A DNA stretch of 31,564 nucleotides from a virus, in the IMG/VR virus record IMGVR_UViG_3300048589_001569, positions 1 to 31,564 of that record; one strand, written 5' to 3'. This document shows positions 6,895 through 15,216 of this stretch, one piece after another; the first letter of the stretch is position 1, and every line of letters starts with the position of its first letter. The position numbers and the translations under genes were made by a program. The notes under the pieces were generated by a model, which worked only from the letters and a program-made list of their open reading frames with translations, searched no databases and was not told where the DNA came from.

Positions 6895-9455
6895 TGGCTA
6901 ACCAGACCGTCAGCACCGACGCCAACCATGATGCCCTGACCGGGCGCGCGGCTGGCGAGGACTTCACGATCCAGTCGGGCGCGACGTTGACGCTGGATTC
7001 CATGCCGCACCTGACGGCTATGGGCATCCTCGGCGACATCACGATCACCGACGGCACGTTTCATATCGACGGGTCGCGCACGTTCGAGGTCACGTACTCG
7101 GGCGGCTCTGGCACGTTGCCTGCCGTCGGCGATGCGATCTCGTGGAACGGCGGCACCGATACCGGCAAGGTCATCCGCCTCAACTCTGGCGACAACGTCT
7201 CCGGTGTGCTGACGCTGACGAAGGACGCCGGCACGGTTACGCCGGACGACACAGACGCGATCACCGACGGCGCTTGGGCCGCCGACCTCGACAGCGTGAA
7301 GGTCGGCTTCCTGATCGTCTACGGCGAGGACCAGGACTACGGCGCGACAGACGCGCGAGCCACCATCCGCATCACGGGTGACTGGTACGAAATCGGCGTC
7401 GGCGATGGCACGAGCAGCCAGGCATTCACGCTGCCGCACACCGGGCACCAGCATGGCGTCTGGGTCGAGACCGGCAGCGGAACGGGGATCTTCGAGATCT
7501 GGCACCGCATCTCTAGCGGCGCATCGACAGTCTTTTACGACACGTTTACAGAGTTCGGCACGCACTTCGAGGGCGGCAAGGTCTTTCAGCAGACCTTCGG
7601 CTCCGCGACGCTGACGTTCGGCACGACGACCAACGGCGGGGCGCCGCCAAACGGGGCGCGCATCCGCATCCCGAACGTGCACATGGGCACGACGACGACC
7701 GGTGCACCGACCACGGAGATCAACAGCGCGACGTTCGCGAGCCATGTGGCGATCATCCCGCCCGCGGTGACCTGCAACGTCGAGATCGACCACCTCAACG
7801 CTTCGAGCGTCGCGGTCAATTTCAGCCAGACCAATGGCGCAACGCTGACCGATTCGGCGATCGGTCTCGCCGGCACGTTCATCGACCGCTGCGCGCTGCC
7901 GGTGTTGATCGACAACTGCTGCTTCTGCCATCCGTCGGTCAACACCACTGGCGGCATCGCGGCGTCGATGGCCTACACGATCCTCGACATGCTGAACGGG
8001 GTGACGATCCGCGACAGCGTGTTCTATGGCGGCATCGACGCGACGGCGGCGCAGGCTCTCTGGCTGCAGACCAGCCAGAACATCGCCTTCGAGGGTACGT
8101 GCAAGATCGCGCTCAGCATCACGGACGAGAATACGTCCTATCCGCTGCGCCTGACGACCTCGAGCAACATCACGGCGGAGACGCTGATCTGCCTCGGTGG
8201 CGGTATCCTCGCGACGGCAGCGTCGAACAACATCGACATCGCCGACTATCGCTACGGCTACCCGACCGGTCGCGGCACGACCGAGCAGAACCAGAACGGC
8301 CTGAACCTGACCGGTGTCGACAACTGGATCGTCCGGGCTGGCAACCTGGTCAACGGCGGCAAGTTCCCGACCGTCGGCGCGTTCGCCCTGGTGGACTCGT
8401 CGAACGTGACCATCCGCGGCTGGGGCTCGCCGTCGGCCAAGATCAGCGGCGGATCGCGGCTGACGTACGTGGCATCGCTCGCCGGCGTGTGCTCGAACAT
8501 CAAGCTGCAGCGGCTGTGGTTCGATACGCTGAACGCGACCGAGGCCTTCCTCGGTATCAACTCCTGCAAGGGCGTCACGGTCGAGAACTGCTCGACCGAC
8601 TACGGCGACGAGATGGAGGCCGACTGTAACGAGATGCTGGTGCGCGGCGTGCACGTCGCCTCCGGCACCGTCGACGCCGTGACCGGATTTGAAGGCGACA
8701 TGTCGAACGTCGTCGGCACGGTGTTCTACGACCACTTCAAGTCCAACACGACTGGCGCTGTCGGCCTGCTGTTCAACGATCCAGGCACCAAGTACGACGC
8801 CGATGTCGAGGTGACGGCCGGTACGCCGCTCTGGAACGGGCTGGCGGATCTGCTGCTGCGCACCAGCGGCGACCAGGTGGTCTACACCTGGCCATACTGG
8901 ATCCTCGGCCACACCGCGTTCCAGAATGCTGCGATTGCGGTGAGCGCGGTCGGCTCGTACACCTACGAGTACGACCTCGACACCGGCGCTGGCTTCAGCG
9001 GCTCGTGGACCACGATCAGCGGGGCGAATCTCTCGGCCGAGACGATCGATCCGAGCGGGTTCCGAATCAAGGTGCGCATCACCGCCACGGCGACCAACGC
9101 CTCGGCGGCGATCAAGGGTCTCGCGATCCTCACGAATACGACGCTGGCGGACCAGGCAGCCAACCTGTACCCGCTCGACATCAACACACTGACGCTGACC
9201 GGCCTCGAGCCGGGCTCGGACGTCGTGATCCTCACGGCCGGCACCGAGAGCGAACGGGTGAACGTCGACGCGAATGCCGGCTCGACCTACGAGTTCGAGT
9301 ACGAGTTCGTGTCCGGGTCGCCGACCGATGCGGTGGACATCGGCGTTTTCAAGACCGGATTCGTGCCCTTCTACATCCGCAACTACGTGCTGCCGGAGGG
9401 CGATAGCTCGCTCCCGATTGCCCAGATTGCCGACCGCAACTACGAGAATCCTTGA
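6894..9455 (+). CDS. large beta-helix-like virion structural protein
   Basis: 853 residues, start ATG 6894 in a TGATG overlap with the previous stop. The middle (about 230-640) is rich in N, T, S, G and short hydrophobic strands (NCCFCHPSVNTTGG, GVTIRDSVFYGGID, SSNVTIRGWGSPSAKISGG), the signature of a right-handed parallel beta-helix as in phage fibres and pectate-lyase-like proteins. Before it lies a beta-sandwich-like N-terminal region. The end carries a distinct domain with FYIRNYVLPEGDSSLPIAQ and DRNYENP. No catalytic set is evident. It probably forms a surface fibre or appendage. There are several cysteines around 343-350. Confidence 0.8.
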   Translation: MANQTVSTDANHDALTGRAAGEDFTIQSGATLTLDSMPHLTAMGILGDITITDGTFHIDGSRTFEVTYSGGSGTLPAVGDAISWNGGTDTGKVIRLNSGDNVSGVLTLTKDAGTVTPDDTDAITDGAWAADLDSVKVGFLIVYGEDQDYGATDARATIRITGDWYEIGVGDGTSSQAFTLPHTGHQHGVWVETGSGTGIFEIWHRISSGASTVFYDTFTEFGTHFEGGKVFQQTFGSATLTFGTTTNGGAPPNGARIRIPNVHMGTTTTGAPTTEINSATFASHVAIIPPAVTCNVEIDHLNASSVAVNFSQTNGATLTDSAIGLAGTFIDRCALPVLIDNCCFCHPSVNTTGGIAASMAYTILDMLNGVTIRDSVFYGGIDATAAQALWLQTSQNIAFEGTCKIALSITDENTSYPLRLTTSSNITAETLICLGGGILATAASNNIDIADYRYGYPTGRGTTEQNQNGLNLTGVDNWIVRAGNLVNGGKFPTVGAFALVDSSNVTIRGWGSPSAKISGGSRLTYVASLAGVCSNIKLQRLWFDTLNATEAFLGINSCKGVTVENCSTDYGDEMEADCNEMLVRGVHVASGTVDAVTGFEGDMSNVVGTVFYDHFKSNTTGAVGLLFNDPGTKYDADVEVTAGTPLWNGLADLLLRTSGDQVVYTWPYWILGHTAFQNAAIAVSAVGSYTYEYDLDTGAGFSGSWTTISGANLSAETIDPSGFRIKVRITATATNASAAIKGLAILTNTTLADQAANLYPLDINTLTLTGLEPGSDVVILTAGTESERVNVDANAGSTYEFEYEFVSGSPTDAVDIGVFKTGFVPFYIRNYVLPEGDSSLPIAQIADRNYENP

Positions 9456-10834
9456 TGGCCAAGATCACAGATCCGGACCTGCTGAACGTCGGCCAGGAGC
9501 TGATCCTCGACACGTCGGCGCGCACGATCGCGCTGTCGACCGCGGGCAGCCCGAACAACCTGAACGCGAAGGACGGCGTCACCGTCCAGGCGCTGTACTC
9601 GAAGCTGATCGAGTTGTGGACGAGCTCGGCGTACAACAAGTACCCGTTCCCGATGTACACCATCGACGCGCGGTCGGGTCAGTTCCAGTTCGGCACCGAT
9701 GGCCAGACCTTCAACGGCTGGGTCCCGCTCAATGACGCGACCCGCCAGATGCTTCGTGACGGTGGCTGGTCGGAATACACCTCCGGCGGCGTCCTCGACC
9801 GGCAGTACGTCGGCCTCGTGGCGCTGGCGTCCGGGTTCCCGGCCGGCGCGCAGTTCTACTACCAGCGCCAGGTGGGCGGCTCGGCGCTCGAGTTCACCTT
9901 CGACGACGCGCCGAACGAGGGCATCCTGGTCTACCAGGCGGGCTCGCCCGGCTTCGACACGCGAACCTACTTCAAGGCGTTCTGCCGCGAGTACGGGTAC
10001 ACCTACGACGACGCGGTGCTCGGGGACGTCGGCGAGACCAGTACCGGCGCGTTCAAGGTCTCGCTGCCGATCTCGGTCGCGGCCGACCTCAAGATCCAGG
10101 ACAACGACGCCACGGTGGCGGCCGACGCGCCCTACACGGCGATCGACGTCGAGTACTTCGGCAGCGACCAGAACCGCAGCATCGGCGGCGTCAATTACCC
10201 GTTCCGCATCATCATCGACGGCGCCGGGGCCTCGGCCGAGGAGATCTACACCAAGATCCAGTATTTGCTGCGGCAGGACACCGACATCGACTCGGGCGCC
10301 GGCACGGTCAATGGCAAGACCGCGAACTCGCTGCTGCGCTTCGTCGGCGACACGCTCTACACGACCACGGGCGTGTTCATCGACAACTACGATGCGAACG
10401 ACATCAACCGCATCGTCTTCACCGACCAGAATGGCGTCGAGCGGACCTTCCCGTTCACGGCCGCCGGCTCGCTGAACTTCAACAGCTTCCTGACCTCCGG
10501 CGGGACGGGCTACTACCGGATGTACTTCACCGCGCTGCCTGGCGCCGGCGATGACTACGGCGAGGCGGGTGCCGTGACGGTCGAGGATGCGACGCCGGGT
10601 TCGCCCTCGGTGCTGATCGAAGGCACGATCAGTGGTGCCTCGATCCCGTTCACGTTCGCCTACGACACGAACGCCCAGGGCGGCCGCACGCCGGCGACCG
10701 ATGCCGCGGTGACGATCGTGGCCGGCAATCCGGGCGTCGCGAAGCCCGTCGTCACGACTCACTCGATCACCCGGGCTGTCGGCCAGTCGGTCTCTCTGGT
10801 TGCAGAGCAGGATCGAGCCTACGTCAACCCGTAA
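9455..10834 (+). CDS. virion structural protein with SKYL/GW-type N-terminal domain
   Basis: 459 residues from ATG 9455, again in a TGATG overlap; a TTG directly before it could add one residue. The N-terminal ~90 residues (ALSTAGSPNNLNAKDGVTVQ, LYSKLIELWTSSAYNKYPFP, FNGWVPL) resemble the N-terminus of the 10844-11389 protein, so the two appear paralogous in part. The rest is beta-rich with glycine/threonine loops (RIVFTDQNGVERTFPFTAAG, GYYRMYFTALPGAG) and ends VAEQDRAYVNP. A structural role is inferred from location and composition. I do not know a named family. Confidence 0.8.
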   Translation: MAKITDPDLLNVGQELILDTSARTIALSTAGSPNNLNAKDGVTVQALYSKLIELWTSSAYNKYPFPMYTIDARSGQFQFGTDGQTFNGWVPLNDATRQMLRDGGWSEYTSGGVLDRQYVGLVALASGFPAGAQFYYQRQVGGSALEFTFDDAPNEGILVYQAGSPGFDTRTYFKAFCREYGYTYDDAVLGDVGETSTGAFKVSLPISVAADLKIQDNDATVAADAPYTAIDVEYFGSDQNRSIGGVNYPFRIIIDGAGASAEEIYTKIQYLLRQDTDIDSGAGTVNGKTANSLLRFVGDTLYTTTGVFIDNYDANDINRIVFTDQNGVERTFPFTAAGSLNFNSFLTSGGTGYYRMYFTALPGAGDDYGEAGAVTVEDATPGSPSVLIEGTISGASIPFTFAYDTNAQGGRTPATDAAVTIVAGNPGVAKPVVTTHSITRAVGQSVSLVAEQDRAYVNP

Positions 10835-10843
10835 GGGGGGCTG

Positions 10844-11389
10844 ATGGCCATCTCGTTCGATGGGCCGAACAAGCGCATCGTCCTGTCGAGCGGCACGACG
10901 AGTCTATCGGTCCGCGACCTGTGGTCCCGCTGGGTCGACTGGTGGCTGACGGACGACAACTCGAAGTACCTGCGGGCGATGGACACGGTCGGCGGCAACG
11001 ATATCGACCTCAGCGCGGGCACTAAGATTCCGGTCTATGCGTTCCTTCAGAACGGCTGGCGCTTGCGGCCGCAGGAGGCCAACCACACGCTGAACGTCGG
11101 CGACGGCGTGCTGCTGGTGGACGGCGGTGGCGATCCGTTCGTGAACACGACCGGCAGCTACGTCGTCCGCATCAACTACCAGCAGCCGGTGCAGGCGATC
11201 AGCTTCGACTCCGGCGGCGGCAGTGGCGGACTCACGACCGACCAGGCGACGCAGCTGCTCGAGGTGTACCAGCGCCTCGGCCTGGCGGCGGGCCTGCCGC
11301 TCACACAGTCGGCCACTGAGATCAGCACAGACGACTGGACGCTGAGCGTGACCGAGGGTGTCGGCACGGTCGTCGTCGAACGCCAGTGA
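10844..11389 (+). CDS. virion structural protein, SKYL/GW-type domain
   Basis: 181 residues. It starts at ATG 10844 with a purine-rich AAGGGGGGCTG upstream. The opening MAISFDGPNKRIVLSSGTTS, then LYSRW-like DLWSRWVDWWLTDDNSKYLR, the QNGWRLRPQEANHTLNVGDG motif and FVNTTGSYVVRINY form a conserved layout I associate with uncharacterised phage structural proteins. It shares its first ~80 residues in outline with the preceding protein. The C-terminal part is a helix (TTDQATQLLEVYQRLGL) and a short beta end. It is probably a fibre-attachment or head-surface protein. It overlaps the next gene by GTGA. Confidence 0.8.
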   Translation: MAISFDGPNKRIVLSSGTTSLSVRDLWSRWVDWWLTDDNSKYLRAMDTVGGNDIDLSAGTKIPVYAFLQNGWRLRPQEANHTLNVGDGVLLVDGGGDPFVNTTGSYVVRINYQQPVQAISFDSGGGSGGLTTDQATQLLEVYQRLGLAAGLPLTQSATEISTDDWTLSVTEGVGTVVVERQ

Positions 11390-11619
11390 GCCTGAACCCG
11401 CGCGCGATCGCCACACTCGGCGTCGGGTTCGGCGCCATATCGATCGCCTACCTCGGGCTGTGGCCGACCAGCACGCCGCCGGTCGAGCCTCCGGTGCCGC
11501 CCGCGGTGATCCTCGGCGGCGTCATTCCGTATCTGCCGATCGACCTGCTCCTTCGCGACGATCGCGACCTGCTGGAAATCATGCCGATCGTCATAGAGGT
11601 GATGAACCGTGACCGATGA
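11386..11619 (+). CDS. small membrane protein, unknown function
   Basis: 77 residues from GTG 11386, overlapping the previous stop by GTGA. One hydrophobic helix (ATLGVGFGAISIAYLGLW, about 9-26) is followed by a proline-rich stretch (PTSTPPVEPPVPP) and a second hydrophobic segment (AVILGGVIPYLPIDLLL), then an acidic end. It could be membrane-anchored or a hydrophobic virion component. No family is recognised. It overlaps the collagen-like gene by 11 bases, so it belongs to the same translational unit. Confidence 0.65.
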   Translation: MSLNPRAIATLGVGFGAISIAYLGLWPTSTPPVEPPVPPAVILGGVIPYLPIDLLLRDDRDLLEIMPIVIEVMNRDR

Positions 11620-12439
11620 GAACTTCGCAGAGCGAGCCGCAGTCGCCGTGCGCGCCGTGATCCAGCGGGAGCTCGCGAGGATCGAGGAACGCTGGAACGA
11701 GACCTTCGATCGATTCAGCAAGACGCTCGCGCTCCAGGTCGAGCGCGTCGCGGCACGGATCCCGGAGCGCGGCGAGAAGGGCGAGCAGGGGCCGCCGGGC
11801 GAGCGGGGCGAGAAGGGTGAGGCCGGTCAGGACTGCCCTCCGACCAATCCACGGGATGTGGCGCAGGCGATACTCGACACCCCATCCTCCAAGTCCTTCT
11901 TTGCCCACCTGAAGGGCGACCCCGGCGAGCGTGGGGAGAAAGGCGAAAAGGGTGAGCAGGGCCCACCTGGCGAGCGAGGCCTCGACGGAAAGGATGCGCT
12001 CGAGATCAGCATTCAGCCCGACCTGGACCCGGCCAAGTCGTACCCGCGCGGGACCTTCGCGGCCCACGCCGGCGGGCTGCTGCGCTCGACCCGCAAGACG
12101 ACGCCGATCGCCGAGGCCGCGGGCCTCGAGGGGGCCGGCTGGATCGTAATCGTGCGAGGCATCGCGAGCGCGGAGGTCGAGTACCCGAGCGATCGGACAA
12201 TGCGCACCGTGTTCACCTACACCGATGGCGCGAAGACCGTCACTGAGGTCCGCTATCCCGGGCCGCTCGACAAGGGCATTTTCCGCGAGGGCGAGGCCTA
12301 TGAGCGCGGCGACGGCGTCACCTTCGGTGGCTCCTGGTGGATTGCGCAGGTGGACGCACCAACGACAAAGCCCGGCACGTCGGCTGAGTGGCGCCTGGCG
12401 GTGAAGAAAGGTCGGGACGGCCGGGACGTCGAAAAATGA
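11609..12439 (+). CDS. collagen-like fibre protein with carbohydrate-binding-like C-terminus
   Basis: 276 residues from GTG 11609, with AGAGGTGATG upstream. Residues 1-50 form a charged helix, probably a coiled coil. Two collagen-type G-X-Y blocks follow, about 55-74 (GEKGEQGPPGERGEKG) and 103-129 (GDPGERGEKGEKGEQGPPGE), separated by a short helical segment. The C-terminal ~35 residues (EAYERGDGVTFGGSWWIAQV, then PGTSAEWRL) resemble the small tryptophan-rich CBM5/12 or chitin-binding type domain also found at the ends of phage fibres. Collagen blocks trimerise in phage fibres. Attachment to head or connector is suggested by gene position only. Confidence 0.88.
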   Translation: MTDENFAERAAVAVRAVIQRELARIEERWNETFDRFSKTLALQVERVAARIPERGEKGEQGPPGERGEKGEAGQDCPPTNPRDVAQAILDTPSSKSFFAHLKGDPGERGEKGEKGEQGPPGERGLDGKDALEISIQPDLDPAKSYPRGTFAAHAGGLLRSTRKTTPIAEAAGLEGAGWIVIVRGIASAEVEYPSDRTMRTVFTYTDGAKTVTEVRYPGPLDKGIFREGEAYERGDGVTFGGSWWIAQVDAPTTKPGTSAEWRLAVKKGRDGRDVEK

Positions 12440-12792
12440 CTCCGTCACTCGTCACGCTCGAGCAGGCCAAGGACCAGTGCGAGGTCATCGGCACGGACCA
12501 GGACGTGAAGATCACGCAGCTCGTGCGCGGCGCCTCGGCTGCGGTGCTGAACTACCTGGGCGACGGCGCGGATTTCTTTCTCGACAGCAGCGGCTGGGTG
12601 GACCCGGAGCCGGACTCGAGCGGCTACTCGATCGTGCCGGCCGAGGTCCAGCAGGCGACGCTGCTGCTTGTCGAGGAGTTCTTCGCGCATCGCGGCAGCG
12701 ACGGCGGCCAGGGTGCGCAGTGGGCACAGGGGTTCCTGCCGCCCGTCGTGACGGCGCTGCTCTACCCGCTGAGGGACCCGGCGCTTGGGTGA
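12436..12792 (+). CDS. head-tail connector, gp6-like
   Basis: 118 residues from ATG 12436 (ATGA overlap); the longer open frame upstream is ignored because it lies in the collagen gene. The opening MTPSLVTLEQAKDQCEV is the classic start of gp6-like DNA-packaging/connector proteins, followed by DQDVKITQLVRGASAAVLNY and the C-terminal helix VQQATLLLVEEFFAHRGSD and VTALLYPLRDPAL. It would bind under the portal ring and help close the filled head. The position fits, although a 6-kb block separates it from the portal. Confidence 0.92.
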   Translation: MTPSLVTLEQAKDQCEVIGTDQDVKITQLVRGASAAVLNYLGDGADFFLDSSGWVDPEPDSSGYSIVPAEVQQATLLLVEEFFAHRGSDGGQGAQWAQGFLPPVVTALLYPLRDPALG

Positions 12793-13423
12793 GTGGAGCG
12801 TGCCGCAGCTGTGGCCCTCCCAGACTGTTTCCATCCTGGCGAGCGGCCCGAGCCTGACCCGGGAGCAGTGCGAGCAGGTGCGCGGCCGCTGCCGGGTGAT
12901 CGCGGTCAGCAACCAGGGCATCGACAACGACGTGAACGGCCAGACGGTGCCGGCCTTCGCGCCGTGGGCCGATGCGCTGTACGCGGCGGACGCGAAGTGG
13001 TGGAAGTGCTACGCGGACCGGGCGCTCAAGTTCCCGGGGCTCAAGGTCTCGATCCGGCCCGATGCGGGCTATCCGGAGGTGCACACGCTGCAACCGTCCG
13101 ACCGCCGGCCGTTCGATGACCGTCCGACGCACCTGGTGACCGGCAGCAATTCCGGCTACCAGGCACTGCACCTGGCTGTGCACTTCGGCGCGACGCGGAT
13201 CGTGCTGCTCGGGTACGACATGCAGGACACCGGCGGCAAGCGCCACTGGTTCGGCAACCATCCGGGCCCGCTCAACACGCGCAACCCGTTCGCGACGTTC
13301 CTGAAGCGGTTCGGCGAGCTCGCCCCCGCCCTGGCGGAGCGCGGCATCGAGGTCATCAACTGCACGCCGACGACGGCGCTGCGGTGCTTTCGGCTCGCGC
13401 CACTGGCGGAGGTGTTTCCGTGA
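12785..13423 (+). CDS. MptE/DUF115-like protein, possible glycan-related enzyme
   Basis: 212 residues, start TTG 12785 or GTG 12800 (VPQLW), both with purine-rich upstream sequence. The opening contains ILASGPSLTREQCEQVRGR, a glycine-rich nucleotide-type loop like that of DUF115/MptE-like proteins (a family with pterin pyrophosphokinase and flagellin sugar-transfer members). Later come TGSNSGYQALHLAVHFGATR, IVLLGYDM and HWFGNHPGPLN, conserved in phage-borne relatives. It sits between two head-tail connector genes with short overlaps, so it is expressed with virion genes. The reaction is unknown. A role in sugar attachment is plausible because a glycan cassette lies 6 kb downstream. Confidence 0.7.
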   Translation: MGEWSVPQLWPSQTVSILASGPSLTREQCEQVRGRCRVIAVSNQGIDNDVNGQTVPAFAPWADALYAADAKWWKCYADRALKFPGLKVSIRPDAGYPEVHTLQPSDRRPFDDRPTHLVTGSNSGYQALHLAVHFGATRIVLLGYDMQDTGGKRHWFGNHPGPLNTRNPFATFLKRFGELAPALAERGIEVINCTPTTALRCFRLAPLAEVFP

Positions 13424-13758
13424 TCGAGGCCGGCAGACTGCGACACCGGGTCACGATCGAGCAGCGCTCGGACGTTCAGGACACGACGACCGGCGCGATG
13501 GTGCCGGCGTGGACGGTGTTCGCCGACGGCGTGCCGGCCGCGATCGAGGACCTGAGCGTGCGCGAGTTCCTCGCCGGCCAGGCGCTGCAGTCGGCCGTGA
13601 CGACCCGCATCACGATCCGGCACATGGACGGGCTGACCGCCGACATGCGCATCAAGCACGGCGAGCGGATCTATAACCCGCAGGGGTTCCTGGCCGACAA
13701 GGGCTCGGGGCGGGTGTACCTGACGATCCCGTGCAGCGAAGGCGTGAACGATGGCTAA
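13420..13758 (+). CDS. head-tail adaptor (SPP1 gp16 / HK97 gp7-like)
   Basis: 112 residues from GTG 13420, which has GGAGG seven bases upstream and overlaps the previous stop as GTGA; the earlier GTG at 13384 would add twelve residues unlike the family. Typical family features are the start IEAGRLRHRVTIEQRSD, the DTTTGAMVPAWTVFADGVPA segment and TTRITIRHMDGLTADMRIKH, followed by YNPQGFLADKGSGRVYLT. It is a beta-barrel head-completion protein joining connector and tail. It overlaps the next gene by eight bases. Confidence 0.9.
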   Translation: MIEAGRLRHRVTIEQRSDVQDTTTGAMVPAWTVFADGVPAAIEDLSVREFLAGQALQSAVTTRITIRHMDGLTADMRIKHGERIYNPQGFLADKGSGRVYLTIPCSEGVNDG

Positions 13759-14344
13759 CTTTGCGACGCAACTGCTGCGCGCGAGGGGCCGCTCGCTCAG
13801 CCGGCCCGGCTCCAGCCCGTTCGACATCGATGTCAGCATCACGGCGAAGGGCGACGTCATCAATCGCCTGAGCGCGCTGCCGGACAAGCTGCAGAGAAAG
13901 GGCGCGGTGCGTGCCTCGCGGCTTGCGATGCGTGTGGCGTTGAACGCCGCACGGGCGTCGGCTCGCGGATTCGATGACCCGGCGAGCGGCGAGAAGATCT
14001 GGCGCAACGTCGCGATCCAGAATTCAAGCCGCCAGGGCAAGCGCATCGGCGGCGTCGTCATGCGGCTCGGCGTGATGGGCGGGGCGAAGCAGTACGCCAA
14101 CACCCGCCAGAACCGACGCGAGCAGCGGGTGGGCCGGACGTACAAGACCGCCGGGAGCAAGAACAACCCGGGCGGTGACACCTGGTACTGGCGGTTCCTC
14201 GAGCTCGGCACCCAGCGCACGAGCGCCCAGGAGTTCCTGGTGCCGGCGCTGCAGGAGAACGCGCAGCTCATCGAGGGGCTGCTCGCCGAGTACCTCGAGC
14301 GCGAGATCGAGAAGCTGACACCCAATGAACCCACCCCTGTTTGA
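13751..14344 (+). CDS. HK97 gp10-like head-tail morphogenesis protein
   Basis: 197 residues from ATG 13751. After a variable N-terminus, ISITAKGD-like text (DVSITAKGDVINRLSALPDK) leads into helix residues KGAVRASRLAMRVALNAARA. The C-terminal half has WYWRFLELGTQRTSAQEFLV, the conserved 'FLE.GT....A..F' feature of HK97 gp10 family neck/tail-completion proteins, and a final helix. It would stabilise the head-tail joint. It overlaps the following gene by 20 bases. Confidence 0.88.
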   Translation: MANFATQLLRARGRSLSRPGSSPFDIDVSITAKGDVINRLSALPDKLQRKGAVRASRLAMRVALNAARASARGFDDPASGEKIWRNVAIQNSSRQGKRIGGVVMRLGVMGGAKQYANTRQNRREQRVGRTYKTAGSKNNPGGDTWYWRFLELGTQRTSAQEFLVPALQENAQLIEGLLAEYLEREIEKLTPNEPTPV

Positions 14345-14693
14345 AGCCTGCGCCGGCGACTCGAGCGTCTCCGGACTGCTCGAGGACGCGACCGGCCTGC
14401 GCCTGTACCCGTTCGGCGAGGCGCCGCAGAAGGCCGTGTTGCCGTACGCAGTGTGGGCGATCGGCAGCGGCGAGCCCGAGAACTATCTCGGCGCGGCGCC
14501 GGACGCCGATGCGATCACGACACACCTGGACGTGTACGGGGCGACGGCGGCCGAGGCCCGCGAGGTGAGCGACGTCCTCGTCGCCGTGCTCGAGGCCCTG
14601 GCGCACGTCGTCTCATGGGATGGCGAGGGCCGCGACCAGGAAACACGCGCCTACCGCAAGTCCTTCACGGTCGACTGGATCGTCGATCGCTGA
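14325..14693 (+). CDS. tail terminator-like protein, DUF3168 family
   Basis: 122 residues from ATG 14325. Family features are an N-terminal helix (ACAGDSSVSGLLEDATGLRL), LPYAVWAIGSGEPENYLG, and then DAITTHLDVYGATAAEAREV leading to a helix of VSDVLVAVLEAL. DUF3168 proteins cap the tail tube and define its upper end. The position between the gp10-like gene and the tail tube matches the usual order. It overlaps the gp10-like gene by 20 bases. A 46-base gap with GAGAGG follows before the tube gene. Confidence 0.87.
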   Translation: MNPPLFEACAGDSSVSGLLEDATGLRLYPFGEAPQKAVLPYAVWAIGSGEPENYLGAAPDADAITTHLDVYGATAAEAREVSDVLVAVLEALAHVVSWDGEGRDQETRAYRKSFTVDWIVDR

Positions 14694-14739
14694 CCAACCT
14701 TTTTCGACCACAGACCACTGCTGACGAGAGGTATTTTCG

Positions 14740-15204
14740 ATGGCCATGAAAACCCAGGGCACCAAGCTCTATTTCATCGACCCGGACGGCGATGTCATCA
14801 CGACGGTCGGCTGCATCACCGGCATGACGGGCTTGACCGCGGCGCGCGACCAGATCGAGACGACCTGTCTCGACTCGGACGCCCGCACCTACGAGCCCGG
14901 CATGGCGACGCCCGGTGCCGCGTCGTTCACGATCAACTTCGACACCAGCGACGCGAGCCACGTGCGCATGCACGAACTCTATCGCGCCGGCACGAAGCTG
15001 CAGTGGGCGCTCGGCTGGTCGGATGGCACCCTGCCGCCGTCGGGCGCGTCGGGCGGCCAGTTCAACCTGCCGACCAGCCGCTCCTGGATCGAATTCGAGG
15101 CCTACATCAGCGACCTACCGTTTGACTTCGCGCTGAACAGCGTCGTCAGCAGCAATATCTCGGTCCAGGTGTCGGACTTCCCGATTCTGCACCCGAAGGT
15201 CTGA
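14740..15204 (+). CDS. major tail tube protein
   Basis: 154 residues, ATG 14740, with ACGAGAGGTA nine bases upstream. The sequence is beta-rich and matches phage tail tube proteins: MKTQGTKLYFIDPDGD, ITGMTGLTAARDQIETTCLD (the 'D.IE.T' signature), RTYEPGMATPGAASFTINFD and HELYRAGTKLQWALGW, ending in LNSVVSSNISVQVSD. These rings stack around the tape measure to build the non-contractile tail. No sheath gene is present anywhere in the window, which fits a siphovirus. Confidence 0.92.
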   Translation: MAMKTQGTKLYFIDPDGDVITTVGCITGMTGLTAARDQIETTCLDSDARTYEPGMATPGAASFTINFDTSDASHVRMHELYRAGTKLQWALGWSDGTLPPSGASGGQFNLPTSRSWIEFEAYISDLPFDFALNSVVSSNISVQVSDFPILHPKV

Positions 15205-15216
15205 TCCGAGGCCGGC

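Noticed and set aside
6270-8912. 880-residue open frame on the - strand opposite portal and beta-helix genes
   Set aside because: Same reason; its sequence is low in motif content and spans the junctions of three + strand genes.
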